Shown piece by piece: positions 61,349 through 64,000 of a stretch of 64,000 nucleotides of DNA. The position numbers and the translations under genes were made by a program. The stretch is from positions 1 through 64,000 of the forward strand of contig JAEZKF010000018.1 of NCBI GenBank assembly GCA_023415575.1. Reading direction: 5' to 3'. Source of the DNA: Bacillota bacterium (lineage in GTDB: Bacteria; Bacillota; Clostridia; Oscillospirales; Ruminococcaceae). Below the pieces are notes generated by a model that did no database searches, was not told the DNA's origin, and was given only the letters and a program-made list of their open reading frames with translations. The stretch's first letter is position 1, and each line of letters starts with the position of its first letter.

Positions 61349-64000
61349 CTATTCTACCGATTTGAGCGATTCGACCATGCTGATGTGTTTTAGCCTAAAA
61401 TGCAACACAAGATTCACAAGCAGTGAGAAGACTGCCGTAAGCAGCGCACTCATCATATAGCCAAACCAGCCGACCTCGCGTCCGAACATCACAACGTCGA
61501 TCTCTGCCTGGCTTACGACAAACCGGTGAAGGAAGATGCCTCCGAAGAGGCCAAACGCAATGCCCATCAGGGTGAGCAGAATGTTCTCGCGGTAGATATA
61601 TGACGACACCTCTCTGTCGTAAAAGCCGAGCACCTTAATGGTGGCAATCTCGCGTATGCGCTCGGTTACGTTGATGTTGGTCAGGTTGTACAAGACCACA
61701 AACGCAAGCAGTCCGGCCGAGATAATCAGCACCAGCACGACGTAATCTAGGCTCTTGAGCACATCGTGGAAGCTCTTTTCCACCGAGGAATTGTAGGTAA
61801 TCGACACAACGTATTTGTTGGAAATCAAGGTTTGAGAGAGCGCATCCTGCGCGTCATCCGATGTATCAGCAAGGCGCATAAAGAGCGTATTGGTTACAAA
61901 ATCCGTTCCAAACACCCGCTCATACTCCGCCCGCGACAGGTAGATGTAATGATAGACATAGTTTTCGGTGATGGCTCCTACCTTGACATCATACAGGCGG
62001 TTGTCGCTATCCCGCAAGGTGATGGTGTCCCCCACCTCTAAATGGAGCAGCTTAGCGAGCTTTTCGGTTATCACGGCGCCGTCTATGTCAAGTGAGATCG
62101 GCTCCTGACCGATTCGTGTTCGCAACACAGCGTAATCGCCGATGGTGTCGTTATTCTCCGGCACAAACTGAACCGCGTCAATCTCCTTCTTGTTGCCTGT
62201 CACCAGAGCCGTGACCTGCTCCTGACGCGCATCCAGCGTTCCGGTGATGTTCTTCTCGTGTTTGAGTGTATCATCCAGTGCTTCTTTATCCTCAGCGTCG
62301 GCATCCTGATTGAGTATCACCATGCCGTTATACAAGAACACCTCGCCGTACTGCTTGGAGGCAATGGAGGCGATGGAGTTTTTCATTCCAAAGCCTGCGA
62401 GCATGAGAGCGGTGCAGCCTGCAATGCCGATGACCGTCATAAGCATGCGGCGCTTATACCGCATGAGGTTGCGCACGGTAACCTTTTGGATAAACCCGAG
62501 CCGCCGCCAGACCGGTGTCACCCGCTCAAGCAAAACGCGTTTTCCGGGTTTTGGCGCCTTGGGCCGCATGAGGGTGGCAGGCTGTTCGGCAAGTTCCTTG
62601 TAGCAGGCAAGCAGTGCCGCGAGCATGGTGCTCAGGACTGCAACCAGCATGGTGGGAATGGCGTACTCCCAGTGGAAGGAGGTCTGGATGGCCGGGATTT
62701 GATACATAATCCCATAGGCTGCACCTATTACAAAGGGAAAGACGCGAAAGCCCACCGCAAGTCCGGCAAAGCTGCCTAACAGGCTTGCTGTCCCCGAATA
62801 GAACATAAACTTAAAGACCGCTGCCCCCTTGCCGTAGCCCAGCGCCTTGATGACGCCAAGCTCGGTGCGCTGTTCCTCGACCATGCGGGTCATGGTCGTG
62901 AGACATACAAGGGCGGCAACAAGGAAGAAGAACACGGGGAATACCTTGGAGATGGCGTCGATGCGCATGGAATCCTCGTAGTATCCTGAGTTGCCGGGGA
63001 TGCTGTCTCGGGTTAGGATGTACCATTCGGGCGGAGAGAGGTCGTCAATCTCGGTCTGCGCATCATCGATCTTCGTCTGCGCGTCGGCCAGCTCCCGCTC
63101 GGCATCCTCTTTTGCTTTTTGATACTCCGCTTCGCCGTCGGCAAGGTCCCGTTCGCCCTTTGCAAGCTTAGCCGCGGCGTCGGCGAGTTCCTTCTCTCCC
63201 TTAGCCTTGGCGTCCTCAAACTCCGCCCTCTTCTCTGCCAGGGTTTTCTCGGCCTCCTCGAGCTCCAGCCTTGCGCTTGCAAGCTTTTCACTCGCCTCCG
63301 ATAGCGCCTTATAGCCTGCGGACACCTTGCTCTTAGCTGCGTCAAGCTCTGCCTTTGCCTTGTCAAGCTCCTGCTTGGATGCATCTAAGGTTTGAGCAAA
63401 GCCGTCCAAGGCCGCCTGCATCATATAGATATTGATTGGGTTTTCAGGAGCGGCTGCATACGCGGAAAGTACGCCTGCAAGCTCTGCTGTATCTTCCTGT
63501 TCCGCAAGCACGGATGCAATACCCGATATCGTCATAAGGGCCATCTGCCGCTGCTCGGGTGTGGCTTCGGGGTTTTGCAAAAGGGCAAACGCCTGTGTAA
63601 GGGCTGTATGGGTTTGTACCCCCTGCTCATAGGCGGCAAGGCCCTGCTCATACCGGGCCTGCCCCGCCGCAATCTGCCGTTCTGCATCAGCAAGCTGCTC
63701 ATAGGCAGACGAACTCTGCTTTTCATATTCACTTAAGCCTGCACGGTACTGCTGCCAGCCTTCGGCGAGCTCTTTGTAGCCGTCATCAAGCTGTTTCTGC
63801 GCATCCGCAATCTCGGTTTGGAAGGTCTTAAGCCCATCTTTATACTCTTTATATCCGTCATCGAGCTTTTTTCTTGCATCGTCAAGCTCTGCGCGGGCGT
63901 CATTAAGCTTTTGATATGCTTCCTCCCGTGCATCGGCAAGCTCACGCTTCGCCTTGTCAAGCTCGGCGGTTGCCTCTGTGATGATTTCGTCGTAGCGCTC
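61349..64000 (-). CDS. FtsX-type ABC permease with long coiled coil (5' end outside window)
   Basis: At least 884 residues, open to the right edge; a start near 63580 would be internal (TTG). The part seen begins with a coiled coil of about 200 residues (heptads of Leu, Ala, Glu, Lys, such as AELDKAKRELADAREEA), a short break, a second coiled coil (AKAELDAAKSKVSAGYKAL to AQTKIDDAQTEIDDL), then two FtsX/MacB cores of about four hydrophobic segments each (FFFLVAALVCLTTMTRMVEEQRTELG and RIREIATIKVLGFYDREVSSYIYRENILL). Such permeases transmit force to or release peptides and lipids at the envelope rather than classic transport. The matching ATPase is probably just outside the window. Confidence 0.88.
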   Translation of the reverse strand, partial: ERYDEIITEATAELDKAKRELADAREEAYQKLNDARAELDDARKKLDDGYKEYKDGLKTFQTEIADAQKQLDDGYKELAEGWQQYRAGLSEYEKQSSSAYEQLADAERQIAAGQARYEQGLAAYEQGVQTHTALTQAFALLQNPEATPEQRQMALMTISGIASVLAEQEDTAELAGVLSAYAAAPENPINIYMMQAALDGFAQTLDASKQELDKAKAELDAAKSKVSAGYKALSEASEKLASARLELEEAEKTLAEKRAEFEDAKAKGEKELADAAAKLAKGERDLADGEAEYQKAKEDAERELADAQTKIDDAQTEIDDLSPPEWYILTRDSIPGNSGYYEDSMRIDAISKVFPVFFFLVAALVCLTTMTRMVEEQRTELGVIKALGYGKGAAVFKFMFYSGTASLLGSFAGLAVGFRVFPFVIGAAYGIMYQIPAIQTSFHWEYAIPTMLVAVLSTMLAALLACYKELAEQPATLMRPKAPKPGKRVLLERVTPVWRRLGFIQKVTVRNLMRYKRRMLMTVIGIAGCTALMLAGFGMKNSIASIASKQYGEVFLYNGMVILNQDADAEDKEALDDTLKHEKNITGTLDARQEQVTALVTGNKKEIDAVQFVPENNDTIGDYAVLRTRIGQEPISLDIDGAVITEKLAKLLHLEVGDTITLRDSDNRLYDVKVGAITENYVYHYIYLSRAEYERVFGTDFVTNTLFMRLADTSDDAQDALSQTLISNKYVVSITYNSSVEKSFHDVLKSLDYVVLVLIISAGLLAFVVLYNLTNINVTERIREIATIKVLGFYDREVSSYIYRENILLTLMGIAFGLFGGIFLHRFVVSQAEIDVVMFGREVGWFGYMMSALLTAVFSLLVNLVLHFRLKHISMVESLKSVE

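Overview
The window looks like chromosomal DNA of a Gram-positive anaerobe of class Clostridia, probably Oscillospirales or a relative. This is an inference from the mix of families, the strong GGAGG-type ribosome sites, the sigma-A-like promoters, the Gram-positive lipoproteins, the sortase and SipW-type peptidase, and the absence of outer-membrane genes. No genus can be named. Genes are dense, mostly on the minus strand, with well-formed hairpin terminators. No phage, CRISPR array or intact insertion sequence was seen. The only mobile-element trace is a lone TnpV-like gene.

Layout. 1-1.8 kb: end of a citrate synthase gene and a membrane protein. 1.9-3.8 kb: a GntR/ABC-2 transporter operon under a long palindromic operator. 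3.9-6.9 kb: an FAD oxidoreductase, TetR and short-chain dehydrogenase operon behind a perfect 34-bp palindrome. 6.9-7.9 kb: an aldo/keto reductase. 7.9-16.3 kb: a seven-gene arginine operon (argG-H-C-J-B-D-F) covering glutamate to arginine, with two ARG boxes on its promoter. 16.4-17.7 kb: a TIM-barrel protein and a nitroreductase. 18.1-19.1 kb: a CAP-domain lipoprotein with a long structured leader. 19.2-22 kb: metG and tatD. 22.3-25.6 kb: a GH13 glucosidase with its GPH-type sugar symporter. 25.8-27.3 kb: putP. 27.5-29.7 kb: a degenerate CPBP protein, a flavin-binding protein and an Xre-type membrane regulator.

29.7-37.1 kb holds the most unusual locus: a cell-surface fibre module made of a 1,270-residue VWA/SpaA protein, a SipW-type signal peptidase, two TasA-like proteins (one carrying a collagen-like insert), an MPETG-anchored protein and a class D-like sortase. 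The collagen-like DNA reads as a more regular collagen on the opposite strand.

37.4-42.4 kb: a small acidic protein, a LigT/ThpR phosphodiesterase, a second GntR/ABC-2 operon with a perfect 29-bp operator, a TetR/flavodoxin/FMN-binding operon behind a perfect 39-bp palindrome, and two tiny genes. 42.57 kb: tRNA-Arg(ACG). 42.9-50.9 kb: a YtfQRT/YjfF-like sugar ABC importer with a YesM/YesN two-component system. 51.2-52.9 kb: PadR/DUF2812, a hypothetical and the TnpV-like gene. 53-60 kb: a LacI-controlled oligosaccharide ABC importer followed by a GH9 lipoprotein, with LacI-type sites upstream. 60.6-61.3 kb: a zinc metallopeptidase. 61.3 kb to the end: a large FtsX-type permease with a long extracellular coiled coil, cut by the window edge.

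The gene set suggests a plant-polysaccharide and oligosaccharide user (GH9, GH13, two carbohydrate ABC systems, GPH symporter) that makes its own arginine and builds a surface fibre. Many operons pair a one-component regulator with a palindrome lying on the promoter, so several operators can be assigned from sequence alone.
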